64,000 bases of DNA from the NCBI GenBank assembly GCA_963277665.1, contig OY728159.1:1016755343-1016819342 (forward strand). The letters are read 5' to 3'. The position numbers and the translations under genes were made by a program. This DNA is from Viscum album (Eukaryota > Streptophyta > Magnoliopsida > Santalales > Viscaceae). The notes under the pieces are model-generated. The model had not been told where the DNA came from and searched no databases. It worked only from the letters and a program-made list of their open reading frames with translations. Shown here piece by piece: positions 35,030-49,568 of the stretch; the stretch's first letter is position 1, and each line of letters opens with the position of its first letter.

Positions 35030-36260
35030 TATTGGATGATGCACATATATCATCAATCACTACTCATGCTAGAAGAATAAAGAATAACGTAGATGCCAAT
35101 TATCATTTTTATGAACAACATGAAGGGGGAAATTATAAATTATATATCTCATTTATTGGTTTTCATTTAAGTTAAGGATGATTACAAGATGTCTTAGGGA
35201 ATTATATAACCATTATTAACATCAATACATATAAGTGGAATAAACTCTCATTGGATTTCATTATTGGACTCCTAAATATGTTTATAATGAATAATTCTAT
35301 TTGGGTAATAATTTATCACCTTATAAAGTTATAACATTTCAAAGTTATTCATGATGATTTCTTAGTCGATAAATATTCCATGATATATATAATTGAATAT
35401 TCAAGGATGTATGGATTACCATTATCAATTCTATCAGATCAAGATCTATGTCTTACCTTGATGTTTTGAAGGATTATTTAATATTCATTTGATATAGAAT
35501 AGAAATTTAAAATTATTTATCATCCTTAGACCAAAAGTTAAAATGATAATAACATTTATGCATTTGATTATATTATAATTTCCCATTTAATGGGTTTCAA
35601 AGTATTTTTGGATAAACATCATTCCCTAGAAGATAACTCATATGTAAAAAAATTCAACTTTGCCTTTAAAATGGTACTATATGAGGCTTTGAAGGGGTAA
35701 AATTATAGAAATATAAAATGTTGGGATGATATTAGAGGGTGTTAGATGATGGGATGATATCATTCATAAAAGATATTGGATAATAATCAAATCATTCAAT
35801 AATTAAACTAAAACCACACAAAGTTAACAAAATATACATGTTGATAATCATAAATCAAATATGGATTTAAAACTCAAGGAAAAGTCTCTATATTAAATAT
35901 CACAATGGAATAGTTCTATACAATTTTAGAAGAAGGTAATTTTTATCCCTAGATAAATTCGCCCGTTTTAAATCCTCGATCATCTTGGGATAATATCTTA
36001 TTATCTTGTACATCCATAAAACCGCTACCAAGTTCTTGGTGTGTTCTATCTATCACTTTTCTAGAATTATACTCTTATACTTTTACATCTTTTATTCTTA
36101 GAGGTAATAAAAAGGGAACATGATATCTCTTATAATGAACAAAAGTTAAAAATATTCGATTTTAGAGAGAATATACTGTGAAACATGAACAATCATTATG
36201 TTTATGTTTTTTTGGAAGAAATATAATTTTTAGGAAACAACATGGGAACCTAATAATCTA
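35030..36260 (+). pseudogene. gypsy II integrase with chromodomain-like end
   Basis: LLDDAHISSITTHARRIKNN opens the zinc-finger part (family EAH.S....HPG..KM). KWNKLSLDFIIGLLNMF and WVIIYHLIK match W..I.MDFV.GLP...WVIVDRLTK. IEYSRMYGLPLSILSDQD matches IVRLHGVP.SIVSDRD. KFKIIYHP, then KMVLYEALKG and CWDDI match ...FHPQTDGQ...MAPYEALYGR.C...I.W.E. ILDHLGIISYYLVHP matches ILERIG.VAYRLALP. From 36130, ISYNEQKLKIFDF and YVYVFLEEI lead to NNMGT, the place of NH.VEEATWE. Stops throughout. Confidence 0.83.
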
Positions 36261-36321
36261 ATTATAAAAATTTACAATAATTTTTTTATCATTTTAATGA
36301 AATTTGGAGTTGTACTTTCAT

Positions 36322-36330
36322 TTAAGGGGG
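36322..36330 (+). other. polypurine tract of gypsy II
   Basis: ttaaggggg precedes ttataatgaaaaacccc, a decayed TGTAACRACCC-type LTR start. Confidence 0.55.
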
Positions 36331-37639
36331 TTATAATGAAAAACCCCATAATTTTAGTACATATTTCCCTTTTAATAAATACTCTGTTTAATAAATTGAT
36401 ACAAAATATCTCAAACTAAAATTGAAAATTCATTATGTCAATATTGAATAATAATACAATCCCAAATGGAATACTTTATGAAAAACCTAAATGATATGTA
36501 ATTAGAAAATTTACATAAGGTTTGATACAAAAATTATATAAAACAAAAAAATAATGAAATTATCATCATCAATATCTTATATGAACATCAAACCACCAAT
36601 ATCAAATATATAAATAATAATAAATTTTTGAAATATGATAAGCATTTTGACAAAGAAATCATTGAATATGATGAATAATTTTATAGATTAATGTAATACA
36701 TTCAAAGATAATGAAATGTTTCCATTATATTATAGTTATTGGATATATAGTCATTAGAGATATTGTCATTTTTTAAAATTGAATCAAATAGATTCATAAA
36801 ATTTTAGTAATTTTAAGTAGCAGTTTAAGACCAACTTTATTCACACATAACTAATAATTCAACAATGAAATATGATGACAATGTTTAATTGGAATTAATT
36901 ATTATAAACAATTTTTATTATTTCATTAAATATTATTATTATTATCAAATAATTATTTAATATCTCAATAAAATTAAATGAAGCATTCTCAAACCAATTG
37001 ATTTGTTAAAATTTAATTATTATAAGATACATAATGGCATGTGATTAAGATCATTTAATGTTAGTGTTATTTTTCAATGTATTTTTTCTTAAGTGTTATA
37101 TATTTTTATCTTAATATAATAAATTGATAAATTTTAAAGGGTAAAATTTATAAAATATATTTATTAATTATAAAAAATATATTAATTATCATTTAATTAT
37201 TAATTTATATTAAATAACACTAATACATCTTAATGTTTAAAAAAATATTTAAAAACCGATTTTTCAATATAATTTATTATTTAATGTAAAATTTATTTTT
37301 CTCATATTTTTAAATATAATTATATTAAATATTGTGATTTTCTATAATTATTGCATCAAAATAAGGTAAGTGTTTTCATATTATATTTTTTATAAAAAAT
37401 ATTTACTATGGTAAAAAAATAAATAAGGCAGAAAGATGTAAAAACGAGTAAAAATTACATGGATTAATGTCTTAAAGATTAAAATGAAATAAACTCATTA
37501 TAGATTAATATTTTATGTTTTATATTCATCCCTATAATTATCACTAACATTTCCCAACCTTACTCAGCAAACTCCCATGTGATTCTATCTTTATCCTTCT
37601 CCTAACTAATGTTTCAAAAGAAATGTCCTTCATTTTCAC

Positions 37640-37650
37640 CTATAAAAGGG
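37640..37650 (+). promoter_or_regulatory. TATA box in gypsy II 3' LTR
   Basis: ctataaaaggg, a strong plant TATA box about 1.31 kb into the LTR, followed by ggccacctacacccaatac. Transcription would start about 30 bases downstream, marking the U3/R border. Confidence 0.65.
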
Positions 37651-38289
37651 GGCCACCTACACCCAATACAAACCACTTATATCCTTACTATTTTTATTTA
37701 ATCTCAAAAAATTATTCTCCTAATATATTATTGCACATTTTTTAGAATTCAATCACAAGGAGGTGACTTAAGACCTTCATTCCATAAGAACATGTTTGGA
37801 GAATAAGTGATTTCATCAAAGTTAGAAATGAGTTATTCTGAAATCCATTCATTTTTTATATCTTATTACATCCTTTTAATATCATTATCTATTATAATTA
37901 TTTAATATTAAAATAATTATTCTTTTATGAAATGATATTATAATTATATGACACTATGATCTTTCTTGTTCATTAGTTAAAATGCATTATTGTATGGTTA
38001 TGTTATGCCACATACATGAATGAAGTTATAATAATACAATGATGAATGATTATGAAAAATTAAATAAAATTCATATGATATAAGAATTATTATTTCAATT
38101 TTTTTTATAATATTTAATTGGTAATATACAGAAGAATATTCATTAATAAAATAAACTCTTTTTTATTGAGTCAAAATTCACCAAAAAGGGAATTTGTAAT
38201 CGATCTTTATGAAAAATCACCAAAAAAATACCTAAAATTTCCATTAAAACTCATAATTCTATTAAACACCAAAATTTATCCTTCATGTC

Positions 38290-38365
38290 TATTATATAGG
38301 TTATTGACTCATGATCAAGGATTATGGACTATAACCACTAGACTAAAGCTAACACATAATAAATA
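38290..38365 (-). repeat. tRNA-like relic in gypsy II 3' LTR
   Basis: On the minus strand tttagtctagtggttatag resembles the start of plant tRNA genes or SINE heads (A box TRGYNNARNGG). A weak B-box-like gatcatgagtcaa follows. It is too decayed to fold into a tRNA. Confidence 0.3.
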
Positions 38366-40205
38366 TGAAAATTAACACTATAATATTTATTTTAATAAAT
38401 AATTGCTACTAAATGGGTAATATGAATTTAGAAATTATGATATAAAGAAAAATAAATGCAACTTTGTTCATAATATATATATATTAAAAAAACGTATATT
38501 GATTATATATAAGTATAAATAATGTCTAAATACGTGGTAATTTATGGTTATGGTTTCTCTACCATGTTTTTTTCATTAATATATTATTCAAATTCACAAC
38601 TTTTTACCTTTTGTGGAGTATATACTACTCCATGGGTGGATATTATAATACATTTAGGCACATTCAATGGATTTATACATCCATATTTCTTCCTCTCTTT
38701 TATTCACCTTTGGTACCAAATTTATTGAAGTTTTAATTGTTTGATTGTTCAATCTCACTTTGAAATTGAAATTATATATTTTTACCAGTCCATTGGGGTA
38801 AATATGATGTCTTATATATATAAAACCACATATAATTTCTTAAAACATTATTATTTATGGGGTTTATTTGTCTTTTTACCTTTCCCCACCCTTTGTTTCA
38901 TAATGAAAACATGATGATTCTTGATTGTGGAGATGACATTATCATTTATTTATGACAAAACATATTTCACCTATATGTATATAATTTTCATATTATTTTA
39001 TAGATGTCCTTATCCTTACATAATTTATATTTTATGTTGATTTTCTAGTAACTATTATTATCATTAAAAAGTATAAAAGCAATATTTTTTATAATTTATG
39101 TATTTTCTATTTCTCCCAAAATTTTCTTCATTCTTTATTAGAAGAATTACTCTCTAAATTTTCATAGTTTTCCAATGTATTTTTTATTCATATATCATTA
39201 TTTTGTTAAATATATTTTAAATAAATATTATATTTTTAAAATTAATCTTATAAAAAATTATATGATGTTTCTTCTCATATTTCAAAAAATTGCTCTTATA
39301 GTGATTTTTGTTATAAATATCATTTAATGTAATTTATGATTCATTAGGGATTGGATTTAATGATATCATCCACCTTATTTCTTAGGATATCTTTTTATCG
39401 GTTATAATGAATATATTTTCCAACCCATTACATTCTCATGGGTTTTTTATACTATTTTTTATTTTTTTAATGTGATCATATTCATAAGAGACACAAGTTT
39501 ATGGTCTTTAAATATTGGATCAGTGGGACCAGAATTATATTTTTCAATAATTCATTGAGTAAATCCTTATATCTTATAATATAACAATTTAAAGACTAGG
39601 GTGTGATCTGATCCTACAATGGAACACATTCTACTATATGAATCCATTCATGGAAGTTTGCCTCAATATATGTAATGAATTTATATTCTAATGCATATGT
39701 CTAGTATATATTCCACAATAATATGTTATGAAATATTCCAATATTATAATTTTATGTCTTATAATTATTTACTCATGTTTTTTCACTCCTATGACTCATG
39801 TATTTTTTATACTAAAATCATTATTTCATAACTAAAGATTTATGTTTTATGTTTTTTGGTATAATTTACTTATGTTGTGTTTACGAACATTGATTATGTT
39901 CTTATACCCACATGTTCAAAATGCTAATGAACTCTAATTTTTATCTATTATGTTTACACTTTTTGAGTAGTTAAACAAAACATTTTCATATTATTCAATT
40001 TTAAAAGATATGGTAAAGAGTATAAAATAATATTTTCCTAGAATTATATCATATGAATATAATTTCATGGGAGATGCTAAATAATTGTTGTAACTTAATA
40101 TGATCATAGAGTTAATATTAAAAGATACTGAATATTTTGATCTTAGTGTATGATTTATTATTAAATTTAATGAATAAACATTTCAAATGATACAATATTT
40201 ATTTA

Positions 40206-43200
40206 TATTATTATTGGTTCATCTCAAAGGAGTAATTTTTCAGGGGGAGTAATAAATGGTTGTCTGGAAAATGTGGTTTGGACTAGGAGAAATGATAGTG
40301 ATATTGATTTTTAGAAATATCTCTATAGTTATAGAGGATGTGTTGGGATGTAAAAGGTAATCATTGGAAATTAATTGAAAAACAATGGTGGTGGCGGTAT
40401 ACAAATCAAGGGAGTAATTATATATAAAGAAAAACTAGACAACATGTCATGTTTTTTAGGAAACAAAAAATGTTTATTGTTTGTATTACAGGGAAAGGGT
40501 TTCCATGGTGAGTTAAATTTCATAGGGTGTGTGAACCTTGGGGAACTTCCATAGATTTCCTTCTTGTAGTTCCCTGAGTTTATGTATAAAATAAAATTAT
40601 TACACTTTGGGTGAATTCAAGATACAAACTCTATTTTTTAGAACCACACAAATTGGGGTGTATTAGAGTACACACACACTTTGAAATCAAGCTACATAAG
40701 TTGTTTCAGCTTGGGGGAATTTCATGTGTGCTCAAGATGTTAATTCACAAAAACCCTGACTTACCATGGCCTTTGTCTAGAGTAATTGACATATATATGG
40801 GTATACACATCTTTGGGTGTATTCATACATTTATAATGCACACTCAAACTCCACATTTCAGGTATATGTGTATAACATGATGCATTATAGTATACACTAA
40901 AACATATAGTGTTCCTAAAGTTTATTCTTAATTTGATCAATGAGTCCCACAGGCCATTTACTCCATGAAATCATGCCATTTTTTATTACACCCCCCAATT
41001 TGGATATCATTATTACATTCAAAACTATAGACCTAGTATTACAAACAATGTTTAGTATAGTTCATGTTATATACTATATAACATTTAGTATATTTCATAT
41101 CTTTTCAATTGAGTATCAAAAATTAGGCTAGTGAGTAGTATATTCCTAGAAGAGTTCATGTATGAAACTATGGTCCATAATAATTCATCCTAAAAAAATA
41201 TTTACATTGAATTTTAGGTATTTAATTATATTTAGGTTTATAGATAGAATGACTGGGTGTTGGAAATATTCATAGAGTAGATATAGTGTTGGGGAACCCC
41301 TTAGTGACACATTGACACTAGGGTGTGGGTCCTTAGTACACCTAGTAGAGTAGGTAATATACATTTGGGATGGATAGTGGGTAATAAACTCATATAGTTG
41401 GAAACCCCATTTATGTTTGTATCTTCTACATGACAAGGTGTGGATCCTAAATAGGGACCTCTACCCCCTAAACGATTATGCACACCTATGTAAGGAATGC
41501 GTCCCAAAAAATAGATTGGAGAATTGGTATGAAATATTTTAAGAAATATAGATATAGTGTAGTCATTTCCCTTTGTGTTTGGGTCCGATATACCATTGGA
41601 GAAGTTATTTAATTTATTAGTCCATATCTCTTAAAAAAGGTTAGTTCCACAAAACAATTTTAGAGAAGCATTGTGGGAGAAATGGGCCAAAATTTGTTTG
41701 GAAATCATGATTTTTGTGATATTCTTGGTCTCCCTTAAACATGTTAACTTCATGAAGCTACAATATCGTTATTTTTTATTTCTCATACACTCCTGATTTC
41801 ATTAAAAAAGTGAATTACCACTTATTTTAAATTATATTATCAATTATTATTCTATATATGCTATGGTGCATATAATAAATGATCATTATTGGTGATAATT
41901 TAATTTTTTTTGAATTTCTATGATGATAGGAATATCACTATTTCCTTTGGTATTAGATATATTAATGTTATCTAGTTTAATCGCATATGTTTATACCATG
42001 TTTCATAGAATTAAGCTGACCGTTTGATTTTTATATTCTTTTTGGGCCTCCTACTGGGTATTTTTACACTTACCCCTATATGGGCCTCATTCATATTCTT
42101 GTTATGTATATGTAGATGATTAATATTATTTTGATGATTTTGTAGTTATTTTAGTAGGAGAATATTGTGTGTTCTAATTTTTAATAATGGGTTTTCATGC
42201 TAGTATTTTGAAGTTTCTATTAGTTATCACTTACTAGTATTTCATTAATTGAAGAGTGTTTTTCACTTTCCTGGGTCTGAAATTTTTTGAGGTGTTTTCT
42301 TTTGTGTTTGGTGTCACTAAAGATTTGTTTTATGGTTTTATAATGGTGATTTATAATCTCATAGACGTAATTTTTTTTATAATTTAGTTTTATTATAATG
42401 TTTTCTGGTGGTTCATGGTTATATTGTGTATTACAGTTTCGTTTTTGTTATAGGATTTAATAGGCTAAAGCCCCCCCACATAAATTATTCCATCATGGAT
42501 CATTTAATGAATTGATAGCCTATTTGGGATAATATTATGTATTATACACATCACAAAATCATATAGGTGGGTTCCTGGTGCATTGAGTCATGTTGGAATG
42601 GTATTAAAGAAGTTTAGTCGTATTCATAGATTTTTGAGTTAGTAGTCATGTGAGGTTTTATTTTAGAAATTTTTACATGCATTTTTATGTTTTTACTGAA
42701 TTTTTTTACCATATTAGGGGACCCAGTGTATGTTTAAGAGCTTATATATAATTTACCAAATAATTTCATAACCTATTAGTTAACCAAAATCACTAAGGCA
42801 TCATTTTTATTCTACATGTAAGTTAATACTTGCATCGTAGAGTGGTCAATGATGATCATTCACCTACTTTTTATGTAAAAACTCCTAGATATGATTTAAC
42901 AATTTTGGGCCTATCCTATCTAAAAAAGATATCAACTATTAATGTATAAAATATATTTAGATAATATGTCACAAAAAAACAATGCAATCTTTTATTCTTA
43001 ATTCCATTAAACTCTTGAATGAACAGTGGTTATAAGAGGGATTATTATAAAGGGTTTATTTACCCAATGTGTAGAGAGAATATTCCTTTTTTATTTGTTC
43101 CTATAAAACATTTATATAGATCAAAAAATGATTCCAACTAAACTCATTGAGTTTTTCTATAAGTTTATTTTACTATATGTGTTACAGTGATTGTAGCCAC

Positions 43201-45749
43201 AGGAGAATCCTGACAATCTATATGCATTTATGATAGCATATTTATTTTAGGGATGTGTACTTTCATATACATCATACATTCACGAAGATAATTGGGAATA
43301 TTTCACTAAGTTTCATTCATGACACAATGATCCATTATTTAATATTTTTTCATAGTATTTGTTTCATATTTATTTACCATGGTTATAGTTTGAAACATTG
43401 TTATGGTATATCATTATTCAGAGACAATGAGTAGTATTTGAGTCCATAAATTGTTAGAACTTTTAAAAGGAAACAAGATCATGTCTATGTATATTGTAAT
43501 ATTAATTAAAATCATGACGTACTTCCCATATTTAATTTAGGATGATTTTTTTAGGCTTGGAAGTATTATTTAAGCCTCAAGGGAAAGTGGATTTTGGGTG
43601 TATTCCTATGCATCCACACATTTCTAGTATTATGGAATGTTTTGGTATATGGAGGGATTTATTTTGGTAGTTACAAGTGTGTGTATAGGTATAATACATA
43701 TGCTTCTTGAATTGGAACATATATTTGTCTGTAATGATGTAATATTTTCCTTTTTTGTATCTATTGATTTTTAATTAGAGATTTACACTAGCATGGCATC
43801 ATCTAATAGAAACTATTATTGGTGAAGATTACCCTATCACACAAATTTATCAATAGTATGATATTATTCATAATAGAGAGTGGTTTTTCATGGGATTATA
43901 TATTTAAGGGATATTTCCCACAGTTATACTCTTTAGTATGGAATGGTTATTCATAAGCTTAGGTGGGGTAGATAGCTTATGTTTTAAGATATTTTTCTAA
44001 GGAGAGAATAGTTTTTAATTCACTCACAATGGTGAAAAATTCCCAAAAGGTGGATGAATAGGTTAAAACCGTAGTGGGTTTCATCTGATTACCCAATAGT
44101 TTTAATTTTAAGACTTGTGAACTTTGGATAATATAGAAATATCATTTTCTGGGATGTTATATAAATGAATGAGTGTTTATCAAGGAGATATTGTAGGTTT
44201 TCCTAAGTTAGGTGATTGATAAATATACCAAATTTAAATCTAGGGACCCACCAATATATAATATATATTATTAGGTATCCTAACTTGATTCTAAGAGATT
44301 GAGGTGGTGTGGGAAAACCTTTTAGAGGAAGGTATTGTTATACTTGTTCCATTTTTACTTTGACCTATGGAAGAGAGTGGTTTGGTTCTAGAAATATGAT
44401 ATTGATTTAATATCTTATAATATTTAAGTTGATGTGGAGGAAATCATAAACATAGTGTTCTAGAACCTCTTTGAAAACTGTATATTCCTATAAAAAATAT
44501 TGGGAGTGGTGAATTATATTTCAATGATGAAAATTATTATTGACTATTTTGGGGTTTTATTTTTGGGTAAATCCTTACTTAATTTGGTCAGATGACTAAT
44601 ATATCGAGTTTTAAGGTCTATTCTATGGATTATTTTTAGATAATACATTATCCATAAAAATTTGGAATTTATTGTATTTGATATATTCATTATTGTAAGG
44701 TATTTTATCATGGAGATGTATTCATAATTAGAATCCATGAACTTTCTGTTTGTAATGTCTAAAGCTCTTATAGTGGTACAATGATAATGTGATATATTAT
44801 ACGAATACCAATATATTGAATACTAAATTTATGGTGGTGGAGATGGATAAAATATAATTTTTTTTTATTTTGTTTTGATTTAAAGTTATTTATGACTTTT
44901 GATAGATGGCTACAGCCCTCCTCAAGTGGTGGAGGCCTACCTTGGAGATACCAATCCTTGGATAAACTATCATAAATTGTTATCAGAAAATATAGTTGAT
45001 AGGTTTTATATTTATAGGGAGTAATTTATCCCATTTTTTGGATAAATGTGTTTTCTATATGAAATTATTTATAATGATGATAAACTATTTTGTTCGGAGG
45101 TCATCAATGTTAGACATTTGTCCTTCACATTATTGGAGTAAATGAATATTGTTATTTCATTAAGTTTAAACTATAGAAACATGGTGGAGAATATTTATTC
45201 ATATGTTATGGTGTTCATATCTCTAGATAATACAATGTGTTGTCCAAGGGTTTTTAGTTGAGATATTAAATCAATCTAAATGGGATGGGATGGACTAATT
45301 AACATTTTGGTGTGATGGGTCACCATTAAACAGAAGGTTAACAAATTTATAGATTTAAGAGATTCTTTCCATTTGTTGAAGTGTTTTCTTATAGTTTTCA
45401 TGAAGAAGTAAATTCTAATAGGTATAACTATGACATTGGATATATTTTTATATATGTCTTAGGAACTTATGTGTAGCTTCTATTGATGGTAAATGAAAGA
45501 AATGTTTATGGATACCGTGACACTCTTTTTGTTTATTCTATTGACCTTGGAATATTAAAATTGTCAAGAAATGATGAGGATTGGATGAAAACTCAAGAAA
45601 TAAGCTTTCCTTAGGGTTTTATTATGTTAGCTTAAAATATTCAATATTTTTTATAGTAGTATACTTTACATAGTTTTATTATTCTCAAGTGAAAATCTTA
45701 TAAATATTATTTTATAGTTTGGTTATACAAAGCTATCATAGGGTGTACC
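40206..45749. other. unresolved repeat-like sequence without recognisable genes
   Basis: About 5.5 kb. 41270-41500 resembles the 'gtgtccct..gtgacac' blocks of gypsy I LTRs, and 42040-42130 (gggtatttttacacttaccccta followed by gatgattttgtagttatttt) resembles the part of gypsy LTRs near the end of R/U5. I found no RT, integrase or gag frame between 42740 and 45749 on either strand. ORFs 40611-40880, 40940-41131, 41185-41507 and 44544-44738 have no family match. Most likely old LTR fragments. Confidence 0.45.
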
Positions 45750-47018
45750 TGTAACACCCTGATATTTTATAAAAATTTTAAATAAATTTAATCTTTTCAA
45801 CATTTTTTGTTACAATATAATCCAATTTTACCTTTCATTACAAAAAACACTGAATTTAGTTAGCGTTACATGCAACAATGAATTTAAAAAAAACATGAAA
45901 AGCTATTAAAATATTATTATATAATATGATAGTTATAACCTTACCAATGGTATGGAGGGTATAAATAGTATTAAATAAATTTTTAATAATATATGGTTTA
46001 CACATTTATATAAAATTAATTCTTTGGTGACCAATTAAATATAAATGAAAATAATTTTTTTGAAAATAAAAGAAATCTTTTTCTGAAAAAAATATATTAT
46101 TATGCAATCAAACGTATATTACCTTATTAAATTAAAAAACCACTTTTTATGAAGGAATTTAATGAAATTTATATAATATATATTCAATAAAATTTTATCA
46201 TTCTTCTTATATTTTTTCTATAAAAGAGATAAGAATTAATCAAATTTAATTCTTAAAATTATATTCTTATAAAAAGAAATTTTGTCTCCATTTGTGAAGT
46301 TATTTTCAAACTAATTGTTGAAAATTTTAAAAAATTTACTTTAAAAAGTAAATTTTATATTTTAAACAATATTTTAAAATTTATCTTAGTGTTAATTTTT
46401 TATAATTTTCTGAGAAGATAAATGTTTTGATGAATAGTGAAAAATATTAGTTTTTATTAAGAATTTTCATTTCTTCTGAATGTTTTAGAAAATAAGAAAT
46501 TATTTTAAGATGGTTTTTAAAGAAAAATAATTTATATTATATATATTAATACAATTTAGATCATTATAAACATTCAGTTATTTAATCTTATTGTAAAAAC
46601 TTTTTAACTTTTGACCATTTTCTCTTTGAAAACGCACTTTCTCGTCACTTCTGTGCAGTTTTTTTAAATTAAAATTTTTTGATTTCTATTAATGGAATTT
46701 GGAAAAGTATATTACGTATTTCTAATAATAATTATTTATATTATATAATATGGTCATATTAATTTTATACCATAATTAATAGTAAAAATAGTATAAATGA
46801 TTTATCGTAGTTCAGGTAAAAGTTGGTTAATCAATGGTTAAAGTAAAATGATAACAATTAAAAATGACCAAGAACTTTTCAATACCCCATTTTATGGTCA
46901 TATATCTACATTATATCTTCTATTTTGGATAATAAACCATTTCAGAGCCTTTATTTCTTTGAAAAAATTGGGCATTTCTTTCTATTTCAAAAAATTACAA
47001 GTGTGATAGTCAACACAG

Positions 47019-47028
47019 TTATAAAAGG
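47019..47028 (+). promoter_or_regulatory. TATA box in gypsy III LTR
   Basis: ttataaaagg, followed by ccaaccactctcttctcctg, a pyrimidine-rich start region. Position in the LTR matches that in gypsy II. Confidence 0.65.
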
Positions 47029-49568
47029 CCAACCACTCTCTTCTCCTGCTCACACTACCAAACCCATTTCTTGGGAAATAAATATAAAAATATGATTTCC
47101 AATTAAATTTATTCATCCTATATTCTATATATTTATAATAAATAGTACCTAAAAATCCTTTTGTTGTAAACCAAAATAATTTTTCTAAAGAAGAGGTAGT
47201 GTCCTCAACCGAGAGTGTTATTTTATTTCTTCCTCTACCTCCTATAGTTAGTATTAAAACATGATGATATAATAAACTTTGTATCTTGAATATAATTATA
47301 TTTTATTGTGTAAATTTCATAAAATAAATCCTTCTCATATTCTACCAAATGGTTTATGAAATCATCACTCATGTGCACGACAGACTACCGCCTCATGAAC
47401 TGATGTTATCCATTTTCCATCCCCACATCTCATAGATAGATATAATGATGGTTTTATTGTTTATAAATGATATTTATGGTATTATTATTCTTTTTAAATC
47501 ATGATAAAATTTGTTAATTCTTACCTTTTATACCTTAGTAATATGATAATGTCATTCGTGTGAACGGTGTACTACCACTAGTGAAGTGATGTGATTTGGT
47601 CATGCTTTACATAGAAGCGAATAAGGAAGGGTTTAATTAAAATATTTGATATATATGATATAAAAATTAATATTCATTGTTAATATATTATTTATATTTC
47701 TTTTTTCTTTCTATTTGGAAATTGGAAACAACATTTAGGCATATGTATAACCTATCATCTCCAGAAATGATGTATTTTATCTTCAATATAAAAATTTTAT
47801 CGACAATTATAAATACATATTTACTTAATATATATTATATTTATAAAATTCTAAAAAAAATTATATTATTTGATTATGATCAAAATAATAGGAACAAAAA
47901 TAACAAGTCAAAACATACACAAAAAAACAATGTAGTTATTGTCTGAAACGTGACTTTAACATGGAATTGTTAATAAAGAGGTAATAAAAGGTCATAAGTA
48001 AATAATATATTGTATGATATATATATATGGTATTTTAATATATTTATAATAAACTTATATTTATTATATGTGAGTTTAGAACATTTAAAAAGGAATTTAG
48101 AGATATGGTAAGGGATTTTCGTCTCACTTTATAACTTCTATGAGACGCATTACATATTCACAACATATTTGTTTTATGTGTTAAATACACTTACCAAGAG
48201 TTTATTTTATGATTATTTTACTTAAAATAATTTGTATTTATATATCCACTTTGTGATCTCTCTTTCATGATGTTTATGGTTCAAAAGATACCAAAGCGGT
48301 AAGATATTGTTTTCTTGATTTTCCTTCTTTGAGATATATGTTGTCTTATGAACATATATTATTTGATAAGGTGTACATAAATCCCCTTTGACATGTAATA
48401 TAATTAATATATTTATTATCATGATAATATAAGTTTCCTTTATTTTTATTATTTTATTGGTCTTTTGATTCAAAGATACCAATATGGTAAGGGTTTTATT
48501 TTACAATCCAATCATTTCTTAGGATTGAACATGGAAAAAATATGTAGATTTCTTATTTATCCTAAAGCCGGGAAGAAAACTAGAAAATTAGATATTCATA
48601 TTCAAGGGGGCCTTAAAACTCATTTGTTTTATTCTTTTATATTTATTTAAATATAGTACATGTTTTCCCAACATTTTTCTATCTTTAAGTACTCAATTAT
48701 TCAAAATAATGTTTAAGAAAATTCTTTCATATTTATCTCTTTGGTTAAAATCCCTTCCTTTCCAAAACCATGTTTTCTAAAAATATTTTCAATTTTTTTA
48801 ACAATATTCAAATTATTTTTAAAAGCAATATTTACCCGTGGATGAATTTTTACAAATTGTTTTTAATTGAAAACTCATGTTAATTTCCAAACAATGCCCA
48901 TTTTTATTTTACTAAAAATGTGAAAGGAATCATTGTTTTAATGTGTATGGCCTTAGCATAATTTACCTCCATAATGACCATTATTTTATTTGAATATTCC
49001 TTTATTTTGATTAAATTTTATTCTCAAATAAGAGGAATTTCAAAAATAGAAATAGGCTTCAAAAAGTGTTTCTTCAAATATAAAATGACATTTTCCTAAA
49101 TAAATGTTTTAAATTCTTTTTAAATCATCCTTAATAAGCTTACATGGTTATTTTTAAAGTAAAGTATTTTAAAAAGTTTTATATTTTAAAATAATAAAAT
49201 GAAAAAGAATATATTCCACAAAAAATGTCCCAGGTGATCTTTCAAAATAATTTTCTATCTAATATTACATCCTTTTTTTTGTTACTAATTATTTACTAGA
49301 GATATTATTGAATAATAACATCATTATTCTTTCTTTTTATGGTTAATTTTTATGTTCATGAAATGTTTTTGAAACCCAATTATTTTTCCAGGTTTATGCT
49401 ATGGAGAATTTATGAAATTATTGTGAAACTGGTTTTCTTTGCATGGGTTATGATGTGATGATTTGATGAATGTTTTATGATGGAATAGAACAAATAATAA
49501 TAGTTTTAATTAGGAGATGGGTAAAACTGATCTATCCCTATAATTAATTGTGTAAAGATTTATATATC

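Larger units (their letters stand above)
36331..40205 (+). mobile_element. 3' LTR of gypsy II
   Basis: It starts after the purine tract and ends where similarity to the remnant 5' LTR (31880-32685) stops. It is AT-rich with no gene. It contains a good TATA box at 37640 and a tRNA-like relic near 38290-38365. ORFs 38118-38375 and 38522-38728 have no family resemblance and are treated as chance. Confidence 0.65.

Noticed and set aside
42740..45749. Gypsy pol upstream of the LTR at 45750, which would make that LTR a 3' LTR
   Set aside because: No RT or integrase motif could be read there, no good purine tract precedes 45750, and a PBS-like site plus gag follow the LTR, so it is a 5' LTR.
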